From contig DBXV01000007.1 in NCBI GenBank assembly GCA_002309695.1, positions 1 through 11,178 of the forward strand: a DNA stretch of 11,178 bases, read 5' to 3'. Origin of the DNA: Myxococcales bacterium UBA1203 (GTDB taxonomy: Bacteria; Myxococcota; Myxococcia; Myxococcales; UBA5297). Positions 1 to 6,658 of this stretch are shown here, piece by piece. The notes below the pieces were generated by a model, which was given only the letters and a program-made list of their open reading frames with translations, had not been told where the DNA came from and did not search any database. The translations under genes and the position numbers were made by a program. The first letter of the stretch is position 1. The number at the start of each line of letters is the position of its first letter.

Positions 1-26
1 CCGAAGGCGATGACTGAGAGGGATAA
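1..26 (+). repeat. Dispersed palindromic repeat, unit A (3' end only, cut by window edge)
   Basis: These 26 bases are identical to 178-203, the right end of unit C. The unit carries the GGCG...TGAC half of a hairpin followed by TGAGAGGG. The left part of the unit lies outside the window. A separate small GC hairpin (GCGGCC 35-40 with GGCCGC 47-52) sits between this copy and unit B. Confidence 0.7.
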
Positions 27-58
27 CCGTAGGGGCGGCCCTGTGCGGCCGCATCAAA

Positions 59-110
59 CCCTCTCCGTCGCCGCCGCTGGCGGCGCCACCTCCCCCAAAG
101 GGGGAGGCAA
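59..110 (-). repeat. Dispersed palindromic repeat, unit B (inverted)
   Basis: Read on the minus strand this has the same design as unit C. A perfect 8-bp hairpin, CCTCCCCC (89-96) with GGGGGAGG (100-107) and a 3-base loop, is followed by a second GC hairpin (GCCGCC 70-75 with GGCGGC 79-84) and then GGAGAGGG. Stem bases differ from unit C but pairing is kept, as expected for a structure-conserved intergenic element. Similar elements, a short G/C-run hairpin followed by a terminal GAGAGGG, are common between genes in gut anaerobes; that comparison is from memory. No coding content. Confidence 0.65.
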
Positions 111-149
111 GATTAGTTTTGTAATGCCGAGTCATTGAAATAAAAACTT

Positions 150-203
150 GGCTCCCCCTATGGGGGAGCTGTCAGCGCCGAAGGCGATGACTGAGAGGGA
201 TAA
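150..203 (+). repeat. Dispersed palindromic repeat, unit C
   Basis: This is the complete forward copy. The first hairpin is GCTCCCCC (151-158) with GGGGGAGC (162-169). The second is GTCAGCGCC (171-179) with GGCGATGAC (183-191), which has one mismatch. TGAGAGGGATAA follows. The last 26 bases match 1-26 exactly. With units A and B this makes a mixed-orientation cluster that fills the space upstream of the lipoprotein gene. Confidence 0.7.
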
Positions 204-211
204 AAATCCCC

Positions 212-239
212 TTGACATCGCCCTTTTTCCTCCTGTATC
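212..239 (+). promoter_or_regulatory. Candidate sigma-70 promoter of the lipoprotein gene
   Basis: A perfect TTGACA lies at 212-217, 16 bases before TGTATC (234-239), a poor -10 match. The support is comparative: the L,D-transpeptidase leader also has TTGACA, a TGTA-type box, then GCCGCCG and a T run (here 242-252). Transcription would start near 246, upstream of the hairpin at 327-352. Confidence 0.35.
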
Positions 240-326
240 TGCCGCCGCTTTTTGCGCAGTTCCGTTGTGTTGTCAGAAGTCAAAACAGTTGTTTGCTGCA
301 GTAATAACCGTTGTAATTCAACCCAC

Positions 327-352
327 AGCCGGAAATTTCTCCGGCTTTTTTT
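327..352 (+). terminator. Intrinsic terminator or attenuator in the lipoprotein leader
   Basis: AGCCGGA (327-333) pairs perfectly with TCCGGCT (340-346) around a 6-base loop and runs into seven T. This is a standard rho-independent terminator shape. It lies between the candidate promoter and the coding region, with no recognisable gene ahead of it that needs terminating. It could end a short transcript of about 105 nt or attenuate the lipoprotein gene. A near-identical hairpin precedes the L,D-transpeptidase gene at 5157-5177. Confidence 0.65.
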
Positions 353-366
353 GCGAGGTCAGAACA

Positions 367-2103
367 ATGACAAAGTCAGACGTGTTGACTGAAAAAAGTG
401 TGCGGGGGGGGGGGATATGTAGCATAGATTCTTCCCGGTCGATTCACCACAAATTCTTCAAGTCCATTTCGATTTTAATTTCAGTATTTGCATTTTCGGT
501 TGCGGGGGCGGCCTGCGGCGGGTCGGATAAGGATAAACCTGAACCTGAGCAGGATGCAGGGGTGGATTGCCCCGCAGGTTATTGGGGCGAGAACTGCGAC
601 AACAATACAATTACCTGCGAACACGGCACGCCTTCTCTTGGCCGTGAGGGCACCGGCAAATGTTCCTCGTGTCATCCCAATACGGGCTGGACGGGCGAGA
701 ACTGCGACGTGTGCGAGGGCAATTACTGGGGCGCGAATTGTAATCAGGCGCCGAGCTGTTCCGAACACGGGACGCCCTCTCTGGGCATTGAGGGAACCGG
801 CCTTTGCACCGAATGTGAAGAGGGCTGGGATCTCGAACAAAACTGCGCCGAATTGTTGGATAATTATATTCTCGATAAAGCGGGCAATGTTTATAAAACG
901 ACTAAAATCGGCAATCAGACCTGGATGGCGAAGAATATGGCGTGGCAGGATGAAAGCGTGACCTGCGGCGCGAATACAGAGGCCGACGCTGACTTTATCA
1001 AGAATTACGGATGCCTCTATACGTGGGCAGACGCGAATAAGGTCTGCCCCGACGGCTGGAAAATTCCGGCGAAAGAGGACTTTGAGAAGTTTTTGGAGTA
1101 TGTTGAAACGCATAAGCAGGGATTAACGGAGCACGGCGAGACAGTCTTTTTGGCGCTCATTGCTGATGCCGCGGACTGGGGGCATGCTGGCATCACCTCC
1201 GCCACCAATGAATTTGATTTCAGTGCTCTGCCCGCAGGCCGATTCATCAATGGCAATTACGCTGATTTCGGAGAGAAGGCGGCCTTCTGGTCAGCCACGG
1301 ATTTCGATGAATTTGCCTACGCTCTGGGGCTCGGATGGCAGACGTCCGAGATAAACAGCGGTGCCAAGAATAATATGTTTTCTGTCCGCTGCCTTAAAAT
1401 AGAAAATACGTGCGTTCATGGCACACTCGACCCGCAAACCGGCCACTGCCAGGCGGGGACATGCGAGGGCAATTATATTGGCAAAGACTGCAGCGTGAAA
1501 AAGAAATGCGTCCACGGCACGCTCGATGAGCAAACTGGAAATTGTCAGGCCGGCACATGCGAGACGGGATTTGACGGCGAAAATTGTGATATAGCTGTCA
1601 CCAGTTCAATGAATGGCCAGATATGGATGGCCAAAAATATGGACGCCACGACCGGAAACGATGGAAGCACGCTGACCTGCCATGCGAATCCAGCCGTCAG
1701 TAATTTTGTTGAGCATTATGGCTGTCTTTATACATGGGAAGATGCCAACAAAGTGTGCCCGGCCGGATGGCATTTGCCCGATGAAGCTGAAATTACAGCT
1801 CTTACGACATATAGCTTTTTGCAGCTGATTGCCAGGTCCGCGGATTGGACGGATTATCAGGGAATGGGAACGGATGATTTTGGCTTTGGCGCTCTGCCCG
1901 GCGGCGCGTTGTTCGGCGATAACACTTACGGAGATGTGGGCGTATTTACTGACCTCTGGTCGAGCAAGCTGGTGACGGATGAGGATGGCTCAAATCCGTG
2001 TCCCCATTATCTGAGTATCGGTTATGGCGATTTCGATTTCACCTGCGACGATACGAAGGCTGCATCCGTCCGCTGCCTGAAGGACGCGGCTCAGACGGAA
2101 TAA
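367..2103 (+). CDS. Probable surface lipoprotein with EGF-like cysteine modules and two FISUMP domains
   Basis: This is a secreted, probably lipid-anchored surface protein of 578 residues from ATG 367; its ligand is unknown. Residues 27-49 form a basic-then-hydrophobic signal segment ending at Cys50 (VAGAAC, an imperfect lipobox), followed by a Gly/Ser/acidic tether. Cysteine-rich EGF-like modules cover about 68-160 and 349-408, with repeated C-x-HGT and G-x-N/D-C motifs. Two FISUMP-type domains (Fibrobacter succinogenes major paralogous domain) lie at about 167-344 and 411-572. Their hallmarks are QTWMAKN or QIWMAKN, YGCLYTW, ANKVCP-GW, F-ALP-G, FWS or LWS, and SVRCLK. The frame is open from 148, but the region before 367 is repeat and leader. 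After the G11 tract there is no ATG, GTG or TTG before the signal peptide, so either the start lies at or upstream of 400, or a rare ATA (424) or ATT is used. The domain call is firm; the start is not. Confidence 0.85.
   Translation: MTKSDVLTEKSVRGGGICSIDSSRSIHHKFFKSISILISVFAFSVAGAACGGSDKDKPEPEQDAGVDCPAGYWGENCDNNTITCEHGTPSLGREGTGKCSSCHPNTGWTGENCDVCEGNYWGANCNQAPSCSEHGTPSLGIEGTGLCTECEEGWDLEQNCAELLDNYILDKAGNVYKTTKIGNQTWMAKNMAWQDESVTCGANTEADADFIKNYGCLYTWADANKVCPDGWKIPAKEDFEKFLEYVETHKQGLTEHGETVFLALIADAADWGHAGITSATNEFDFSALPAGRFINGNYADFGEKAAFWSATDFDEFAYALGLGWQTSEINSGAKNNMFSVRCLKIENTCVHGTLDPQTGHCQAGTCEGNYIGKDCSVKKKCVHGTLDEQTGNCQAGTCETGFDGENCDIAVTSSMNGQIWMAKNMDATTGNDGSTLTCHANPAVSNFVEHYGCLYTWEDANKVCPAGWHLPDEAEITALTTYSFLQLIARSADWTDYQGMGTDDFGFGALPGGALFGDNTYGDVGVFTDLWSSKLVTDEDGSNPCPHYLSIGYGDFDFTCDDTKAASVRCLKDAAQTE
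404..414 (+). repeat. Homopolymeric G11 tract at the 5' end of the lipoprotein gene
   Basis: Eleven consecutive G follow TGTGC. If translation starts at 367 the tract is coding (residues 13-16, Arg-Gly-Gly-Gly), and gain or loss of one G would shift the frame. Alternatively it is the ribosome-binding site, since the G-rich run of the L,D-transpeptidase gene sits at the equivalent leader position. Either way a run this long is prone to slippage in replication and also to sequencing error. Confidence 0.75.
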
Positions 2104-2126
2104 AAATCAATTATTATAATAGCAGT

Positions 2127-2170
2127 AAAACAGCCCTCTCCCAGCAGTTGGAGGAGGGCTGTTTTATTTT
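2127..2170. terminator. Bidirectional terminator between convergent genes
   Basis: AAAACAGCCCTC pairs with GAGGGCTGTTTT around a partly paired centre (TCC with GGA). The hairpin is flanked by A-rich sequence on the left and TTTTATTTT on the right. It starts 24 bases after the lipoprotein stop and lies about 70 bases past the AAA gene stop, so it can end both transcripts. Confidence 0.85.
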
Positions 2171-2240
2171 GTTGAGGGCACTCAGAAATCACCCCGGGGC
2201 CCGGCGGCCGCGAAAGGCAAAAAGCCGCGGTGCCTGTCTC

Positions 2241-4598
2241 CTAGGCGCTGAATCCGCTGATTTTTCGCTGCCGGCCCTCTGATTTGACGTTCAGTTCAGC
2301 CTCCAGGGCGTCCAGCATCCGCTCTTCTGTGCAGTCTTTGGGCGACTCGAACATGAACGTGCTGCGCACCGTCCGAAAATCGCCCGGCGTCAGGCCCGGC
2401 TCTGATCCCGCCATGGCGCGAAGCCGTGCCTCCGCCTGAGCGCTCAGCGTTTTGCCGTGCTGCCCCGAGAGAGGACTCAGCATGGCCTTGTAGAGGGAGG
2501 CGCAGGATTCGGCCGAGAGCCACGCAAACTCGACCTTTGCCGCAAAGCGGCGCAGGGAAGCGGTATCCAGCTGATTGATGTTGTTGGTGGTGGCGATGAG
2601 GATGCCGTGGAAGTTTTCCAGGCGGGTCAGAAATTCATTGACCTGCGTGACCTCCCAGGAACGCGAGGCGCCCTGACGGCTCTGCAGAAAGGTGTCCACC
2701 TCGTCAAAAATCAGCACCTTTCCTGAGGACGCGGCGGCCTCGAAGACATGGGCAATGTTCTTTTCAGAGTTGCCCACCCAGCAGCTCAGAATATCGCTGG
2801 CGTGAATCAGCATGGATTGCCTGCCCAGCTTTTCAGCCAGATAGCGCGCCAGCGCAGATTTGCCCGTGCCCGGAGGGCCGTAAAACAGCATCGTGCAGGC
2901 AGCTGCGTCCACACTGGATCCCCTGCGGATGCGCTCGTCCGCGTTTTTCAGGCGCCGGAGCAGCGGCTGAACCTCTGTGCTGCCGCCCTTCAGACAGACG
3001 GCGTTCGGGTCGTAATAGGAGGGCGTTCCCTCCACCTTCTTTTTCTCCCGGCCGGCCGCGCTGCCTCCGGAACAGCGCTTTTCAAACGAGGCGCACATGC
3101 GCCGCACACCCTCCGTAAATTCCTTCCGGTTGTCGGGATAGAGGCGCCGGCAGTGGTCGATGGACTGCGCCATGACACCCACGGGAATATCAAACGTGCG
3201 GGCCAGCTCTTTGATGGTTTTGTTGGGCAGCAGCGTCTCCACCTCGGCCTTGCGAACCAGATAGCGCCATTGATTGACGCGGACGTCGGCATCCGCCTTG
3301 GGAAATTCAATGCTGTAAGCGAATCGGCGCATCAGGGCGCTGCCCATTCCGCCAATTTTGTTGCAGATCCAGATGATGGGCACCTTTGTGTGCTCCAGAA
3401 AGGTGTGCATCAGAGAACGCTCCCGAGTGCCGCTTTTTGGGAAAGAGAACCCCAGAAAACTCATGTCGAGCTCATCGTCGTTTGTGTTGAAGATGGAATC
3501 TGCCTCGTCCACGAGCAGCACGACTTTTTCACCGCGCGAGGCGATGGAGTGCGCCAGAGAGCAGCTGGCCAGCAGCTGACTGAGGCATCTGGCGCTGCCA
3601 GACTCAGGGTCCCTGGGGACGATGAGCCTGAGGCCCAGCTCTTTGGCCAGACTGACGGCAAATGTACTCTTTCCGGTCCCCGGAAGCCCATAGAGCAGGA
3701 TGTTCACCGGTGCCTGTTTGGGGTCATCGGTCGCATAGGTGGTCAGCAGGCGGCTGATGTGGCGCACATCGTCGTCGTTCAGCCTGTACTCTTTGAGAGG
3801 GTGCGTCTGTTCAGGTGCCGGCCCCAGAAATTCCTTTTCCAGCGCCTGAAGGTCGGGGATGCGCCAGAACTGATGCAGCGCGTCGGCGAGGTGGATTTCG
3901 CCGTCGCTTTCATCGAGGCGGATGATGTCGCTTTCGACGAGGTGTTTGAGAATCTGGTGCAGACCCATGTCGTCCAGAGCGAGCATCTGCTGGAGCGCCT
4001 TGCGGCCGGTGAACATACGAATGCGCAGTTCGTCGTTGAAAAAGTCGTCCATCGCCCCGAAATCGGTCAGAGAGACAAGGAGTTCGCACAGGTCAATTTC
4101 CTTGTCGCTCATGGTAAACATCTGACGAATCAGCGTGCGGGCCAGCTGATACCTGGGCGGAAGCGCATTCCGGGAATCGCCGCTCTGCGGCTGCAGTTCC
4201 TTCTGAATTTCCTTCAGAAGTGCTGCTTTGAGTTGCGGGGCAACCTCTGATTTTTGTTTCAGCCTTTTCAGAATAAAATCGCTGAAATCATCTTCATCCA
4301 CATCGTCGTCCATTCGCCTCAGAAACTGATTTTCCTGCGTGTCGAGCCAGTCGCGTTTTTCATAATTCGCGGATTCAGCGCGCGTCGGCTTGGCCAGTTT
4401 CAGCCTGATGGTGATCGAGCGCAGCACTTTCGTGCCCTGCGGGTGGCAGAACAGGAACAGGCTGAGGAGCTCCTTGGTGATTTCCAGGTCTGAACAGCCG
4501 AGTAGGCGCGTCAGATAGAAAGCGGTGACGCAGATTTCTTCTTTCTTGGAAAATGCGCTGGTTTTGCTGCTGAGAAAATGATGACTGAATCGTCCCAT
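2241..4598 (-). CDS. Tandem AAA+ ATPase, 785 residues, function unknown
   Basis: This is a cytosolic ATPase of the CDC48/SpoVK-like AAA class with two complete modules after a helical N-terminal part of about 290 residues. Module 1 has Walker A GLPGTGKS (304-311), Walker B VVLLVDEAD (359-367), sensor-1 Asn in ICN (411-413) and an RRF arginine-finger motif (424-426). Module 2 has GPPGTGKS (574-581), an aromatic pore-loop motif WVGNSEKN (607-614), Walker B VLIFDEVD (628-635), sensor 1 TTNN (670-673), RRF (683-685) and a sensor-2 stretch GLTPGDF (735-741). Module 1 has no clear pore loop. The N-part contains a very acidic segment (about 97-104) and may bind substrate. No signal peptide, membrane helix or protease domain is seen. 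Start 4598 was chosen because GGGGGA lies 4 bases upstream; the in-frame ATG at 4661 falls inside the direct repeats and has no such site. The gene is alone in its transcript. Confidence 0.9.
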   Translation of the reverse strand: MGRFSHHFLSSKTSAFSKKEEICVTAFYLTRLLGCSDLEITKELLSLFLFCHPQGTKVLRSITIRLKLAKPTRAESANYEKRDWLDTQENQFLRRMDDDVDEDDFSDFILKRLKQKSEVAPQLKAALLKEIQKELQPQSGDSRNALPPRYQLARTLIRQMFTMSDKEIDLCELLVSLTDFGAMDDFFNDELRIRMFTGRKALQQMLALDDMGLHQILKHLVESDIIRLDESDGEIHLADALHQFWRIPDLQALEKEFLGPAPEQTHPLKEYRLNDDDVRHISRLLTTYATDDPKQAPVNILLYGLPGTGKSTFAVSLAKELGLRLIVPRDPESGSARCLSQLLASCSLAHSIASRGEKVVLLVDEADSIFNTNDDELDMSFLGFSFPKSGTRERSLMHTFLEHTKVPIIWICNKIGGMGSALMRRFAYSIEFPKADADVRVNQWRYLVRKAEVETLLPNKTIKELARTFDIPVGVMAQSIDHCRRLYPDNRKEFTEGVRRMCASFEKRCSGGSAAGREKKKVEGTPSYYDPNAVCLKGGSTEVQPLLRRLKNADERIRRGSSVDAAACTMLFYGPPGTGKSALARYLAEKLGRQSMLIHASDILSCWVGNSEKNIAHVFEAAASSGKVLIFDEVDTFLQSRQGASRSWEVTQVNEFLTRLENFHGILIATTNNINQLDTASLRRFAAKVEFAWLSAESCASLYKAMLSPLSGQHGKTLSAQAEARLRAMAGSEPGLTPGDFRTVRSTFMFESPKDCTEERMLDALEAELNVKSEGRQRKISGFSA

Positions 4599-4648
4599 AT
4601 TATCCCCCGTGTCGTGCCTGCTGTTGGATTTGCTGCACGACGAAATAA

Positions 4649-4700
4649 CTTCAAACTGCATTCAAACTGCATTCAAACTGCTGAACTGCTTCCGAACTGC
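4649..4700 (-). repeat. Five iteron-like direct repeats in the AAA gene leader
   Basis: On the minus strand five adjacent units begin GCAGTT: 4700-4690 (GCAGTTCGGAA), 4689-4682 (an 8-base short unit), then 4681-4671, 4670-4660 and 4659-4649, which read GCAGTTTGAAT, GCAGTTTGAAT and GCAGTTTGAAG. Four units are 11 bases long, about one helical turn. They end 51 bases before the AAA start codon. They may be an operator for a cooperative DNA-binding protein, an RNA-level element, or a slippage product. Confidence 0.75.
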
Positions 4701-4935
4701 TTTCTCGAATAAACAGCCCTTAAAAATGCCGGCTGCGCAGGCAATGCGCGTTCGCGTTCGTTTCGGCCCGCGTTCCGTCCCGTGTCTTTGCCCGCCGCGC
4801 TGCTCTTTCTTCTGAGGAAAAGAAAAAATGAGCGGCTGCTGCTGGCTGCCGGTGACCATGCCGATGCAAAAGCGCGGCGCAGACGGCAGACGGACGATGC
4901 CGAAAATCCCCCTTCCTTTCAGTCCCCTCGGTTGC

Positions 4936-4980
4936 GGCGCCAGCTCCTCTTTCCCCCGGACCCCCCGGCGGGCTGGCGCC
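4936..4980 (-). promoter_or_regulatory. Stem-loop at the predicted 5' end of the AAA leader RNA
   Basis: GGCGCCAGC (4936-4944) and GCTGGCGCC (4972-4980) form a perfect 9-bp inverted repeat enclosing a 27-base G/C-run loop. On the minus strand it lies about 10 bases after the predicted transcription start. It would give the AAA mRNA a stable 5' hairpin. It lacks a T run, so it is not an intrinsic terminator. The rest of the leader (4599-4935) holds the iteron-like repeats and no credible gene. Confidence 0.5.
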
Positions 4981-4996
4981 CTCGAAAAACGGCCCC

Positions 4997-5045
4997 TTTA
5001 TAAGCACCTCCGCGGGCGGTGTCAAGCGGGAAAAAAATTTTTTTT
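4997..5045 (-). promoter_or_regulatory. Near-consensus sigma-70 promoter with A/T upstream tract, driving the AAA gene
   Basis: On the minus strand TTGACA (5025-5020) is followed by exactly 17 bases and TATAAA (5002-4997). Five bases upstream of the -35 lies a pure A/T tract of 15 bases (5045-5031), placed where an UP element contacts the RNA polymerase alpha subunit. Transcription would start near 4990 and give a leader of about 390 nt before the AAA start. Confidence 0.7.
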
Positions 5046-5110
5046 GACCCGGCTGCGCGAAGGAGAACACCTCTCCGCAGCCGACGAGGGCTGCGGGTGG
5101 ATTTTCCACC

Positions 5111-5137
5111 TTGACAGCCATGTGCTGCCTCTGTAAG
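5111..5137 (+). promoter_or_regulatory. Candidate promoter of the L,D-transpeptidase gene
   Basis: TTGACA (5111-5116) is followed after 15 bases by TGTAAG (5132-5137), or after 17 by TAAGCG. The next bases, GCCGCCG and a T run, match the lipoprotein leader. The spacing is short and the -10 weak, so the case rests on the shared layout. Confidence 0.35.
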
Positions 5138-5156
5138 CGCCGCCGATTTTTTTCCG

Positions 5157-5177
5157 GCCGGAATTTCTCCGGCTTTT
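5157..5177 (+). terminator. Hairpin with T run in the L,D-transpeptidase leader
   Basis: GCCGGA (5157-5162) pairs with TCCGGC (5168-5173) around ATTTC and is followed by four T. Stem and loop are almost the same as at 327-352, where the T run is longer. It lies 81 bases before the start codon, with no gene before it on this strand, so it may act as an attenuator or weak terminator. Confidence 0.5.
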
Positions 5178-5237
5178 GGGCAGAGTCGATTTTGGGAAAT
5201 CAGACACTGCGGAATAAAACAGTCCACAAATGTATGC

Positions 5238-5247
5238 GGGGGGAGGA
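5238..5247 (+). promoter_or_regulatory. G-rich ribosome-binding site of the L,D-transpeptidase gene
   Basis: GGGGGGAGGA ends 10 bases before ATG 5258, favouring this ATG over the adjacent one at 5261. The same ATGCGGGGGG-type context appears as TGTGC plus G11 in the lipoprotein leader. Confidence 0.65.
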
Positions 5248-5257
5248 ATAGTTCATA

Positions 5258-6121
5258 ATGATGAGAAAACGTCTGAGAACATTGATTTTAGCCGGTATTT
5301 TACCTCTGACAGCGGCGGCGGCAGCTGCCGAATTGACGAAGACCACGATTCTGACACAGCAGCTCAAATATCCCCGGGTGCGCAAGGCGCTGGAAAATAA
5401 AAAGGAAACGGTTGAGAGCATTCTCCAGAAGGCGGGCCTCTCGCCGGAGAATCTGAATATCCTGATTGTCGTTTATAAAGATACGGGGACGCTGGAAATT
5501 CACGCGAAGCCAAAAGCCGGGACAGAAAAGAAATATAAGCTGCTGACGGATTATTCCATCTGCACGTTTTCGGGCGAGCTGGGGCCCAAGCGCATGGAGG
5601 GGGACGAGCAGGCGCCCGAGGGATTTTATTTTGTGGAGAAGCTCAATCCTGCGTCGAGCTACCACCTGGCGCTCAAGGTCAGCTATCCCAATCAGGCCGA
5701 CCGCCGACATACGCCCAAGGATAAATCCCCCGGCGGCATGATTATGATTCACGGCGACTGCGTTTCCATTGGCTGTCTGGCCATGACGAATGAATTGATT
5801 GAGGAAATTTATCTCCTGACCGTTTACGCGATGAATAACGGGCAGAAGCAAATCCCCGTTTATATGTTTCCATTTCGCATGACGGCCGAGAATATGGCGT
5901 ATTACCTCAATGGCGGCGCGTGGCCCAAATCCAGGGAACGGACGCTCTGGACAAATATGAAGCAGCGGATGCGCGACTGGCTTGCGGGCGACGACAATAA
6001 ATACGCGGAACAAAAGGAATTCTGGGAAAACCTGAAAAAGGGCTATGATTTATGGGAGAGCGCGGGCGAGGAATTGAAAGTCGGCGTGGACAAAGAGGGA
6101 AATTATACGTTTGGGAAGTGA
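5258..6121 (+). CDS. Exported YafK-type L,D-transpeptidase (YkuD fold)
   Basis: This is a periplasmic enzyme of the L,D-transpeptidase catalytic (YkuD) family, YafK branch, which acts on peptidoglycan stem peptides; E. coli YafK (DpaA) releases Braun lipoprotein from the wall. The 287-residue protein has a signal peptide (basic MMRKRLR, hydrophobic 8-22, cleavage likely near Ala23/Ala24). The catalytic block is IMIHGDCVSIGCLAMTN (162-178), with His165, Ser170, Gly172 and Cys173 in the H...S-x-G-C pattern. Upstream, APEGFYFVEKLNP (119-131) and the SYHLALKVSYPN region (134-145) match the substrate-groove part of the family. The C-terminal 70 residues are charged and helical. The gene is the only one in its transcript and meets the membrane-protein operon tail to tail, with 15 bases between the two stops. 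No Lpp-like gene is visible. Confidence 0.9.
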   Translation: MMRKRLRTLILAGILPLTAAAAAAELTKTTILTQQLKYPRVRKALENKKETVESILQKAGLSPENLNILIVVYKDTGTLEIHAKPKAGTEKKYKLLTDYSICTFSGELGPKRMEGDEQAPEGFYFVEKLNPASSYHLALKVSYPNQADRRHTPKDKSPGGMIMIHGDCVSIGCLAMTNELIEEIYLLTVYAMNNGQKQIPVYMFPFRMTAENMAYYLNGGAWPKSRERTLWTNMKQRMRDWLAGDDNKYAEQKEFWENLKKGYDLWESAGEELKVGVDKEGNYTFGK

Positions 6122-6137
6122 ATTGACTGACTCAATT
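6121..6137. other. Small palindrome bridging two convergent stop codons
   Basis: AATTGA (6121-6126) and TCAATT (6132-6137) form a 6-bp A/T-rich stem over a 5-base loop. It starts at the last base of the L,D-transpeptidase stop and ends at the first base of the opposing stop. It is too weak to be called a terminator, and no better one is seen in this junction. Confidence 0.35.
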
Positions 6138-6658
6138 CAAAGAGACTTGTTTGGCTGATCAAAACAGTGTTGGCGAATAATTTTGAGAAAATAACATAAA
6201 ATCGGGCTCAGAGATACAATACACAGAATGATGACTGCGGAAAGCGGGCGATGGGCAGGCTCGCCGCGGCGGAATACAAGTATATTCGGCCATTGGATGG
6301 CGAAAATAATGAATCCGAAGAGAATTGGCGGAATGGCTCGCCAGACGTGCGTCCAGATTCCCGGTCTTTGCGAATGCAGACAGTAAAATGCGAGAAAGAC
6401 CAGCGCGCACCAGATAATGCAAAATACGATTGTAAGGGGGGCGGGGGCCCGAATCGTGGACGCCGCAATATCCCAGGTCAGATAAGCGGCCGGGATAACA
6501 GAGGAAATTTCAAAAAGATACATCAATGCGGTGACAAGATGACGCGCCATTTTTCGGAAGTTGATTTTGCGCATGAGCGGGCCGGTCCAGAGATATTTCA
6601 GCGAGGGGCGGGGCGTCCGGAAAACGTCAATTTGATGACTTCCGGCGATGATAGGCAT
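6137..6658 (-). CDS. Small integral membrane protein, four predicted helices, unknown
   Basis: I do not recognise this family. The 173-residue product has four hydrophobic segments at about 43-66, 73-93, 109-129 and 139-160, with basic residues before the first helix. No catalytic or binding motif stands out. The ATG at 6658 lies 32 bases inside the end of the preceding gene, suggesting translational coupling. An alternative start at 6574 would remove 28 residues and leave a basic N-terminus (MRKINFRK) just before helix 1. Neither start has a strong ribosome site. It is the last gene of the minus-strand cluster. Confidence 0.7.
   Translation of the reverse strand: MPIIAGSHQIDVFRTPRPSLKYLWTGPLMRKINFRKMARHLVTALMYLFEISSVIPAAYLTWDIAASTIRAPAPLTIVFCIIWCALVFLAFYCLHSQRPGIWTHVWRAIPPILFGFIIFAIQWPNILVFRRGEPAHRPLSAVIILCIVSLSPILCYFLKIIRQHCFDQPNKSL

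Noticed and set aside
148..366. N-terminal extension of the lipoprotein frame to ATG 148
   Set aside because: The stretch runs through a palindromic repeat, a candidate promoter and a terminator-like hairpin and would put 120 residues before the lipobox.
2748..4250. 500-codon open frame on the plus strand
   Set aside because: It is antisense to the AAA gene, whose motifs are unmistakable. The product is Gln/Ala/Val/Arg-rich and without domains, the usual shadow of a GC-rich gene.
4662..4859. 65-codon minus-strand frame in the AAA leader
   Set aside because: It has no ribosome site, a low-complexity basic product, and ends inside the direct repeats.
4720..5121. 133-codon frame on the minus strand, plus overlapping plus-strand frames in 4782-5136
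   Set aside because: The product is Arg/Ala/Gly-rich and disordered with no ribosome site, and the frame crosses the AAA promoter and leader hairpin.
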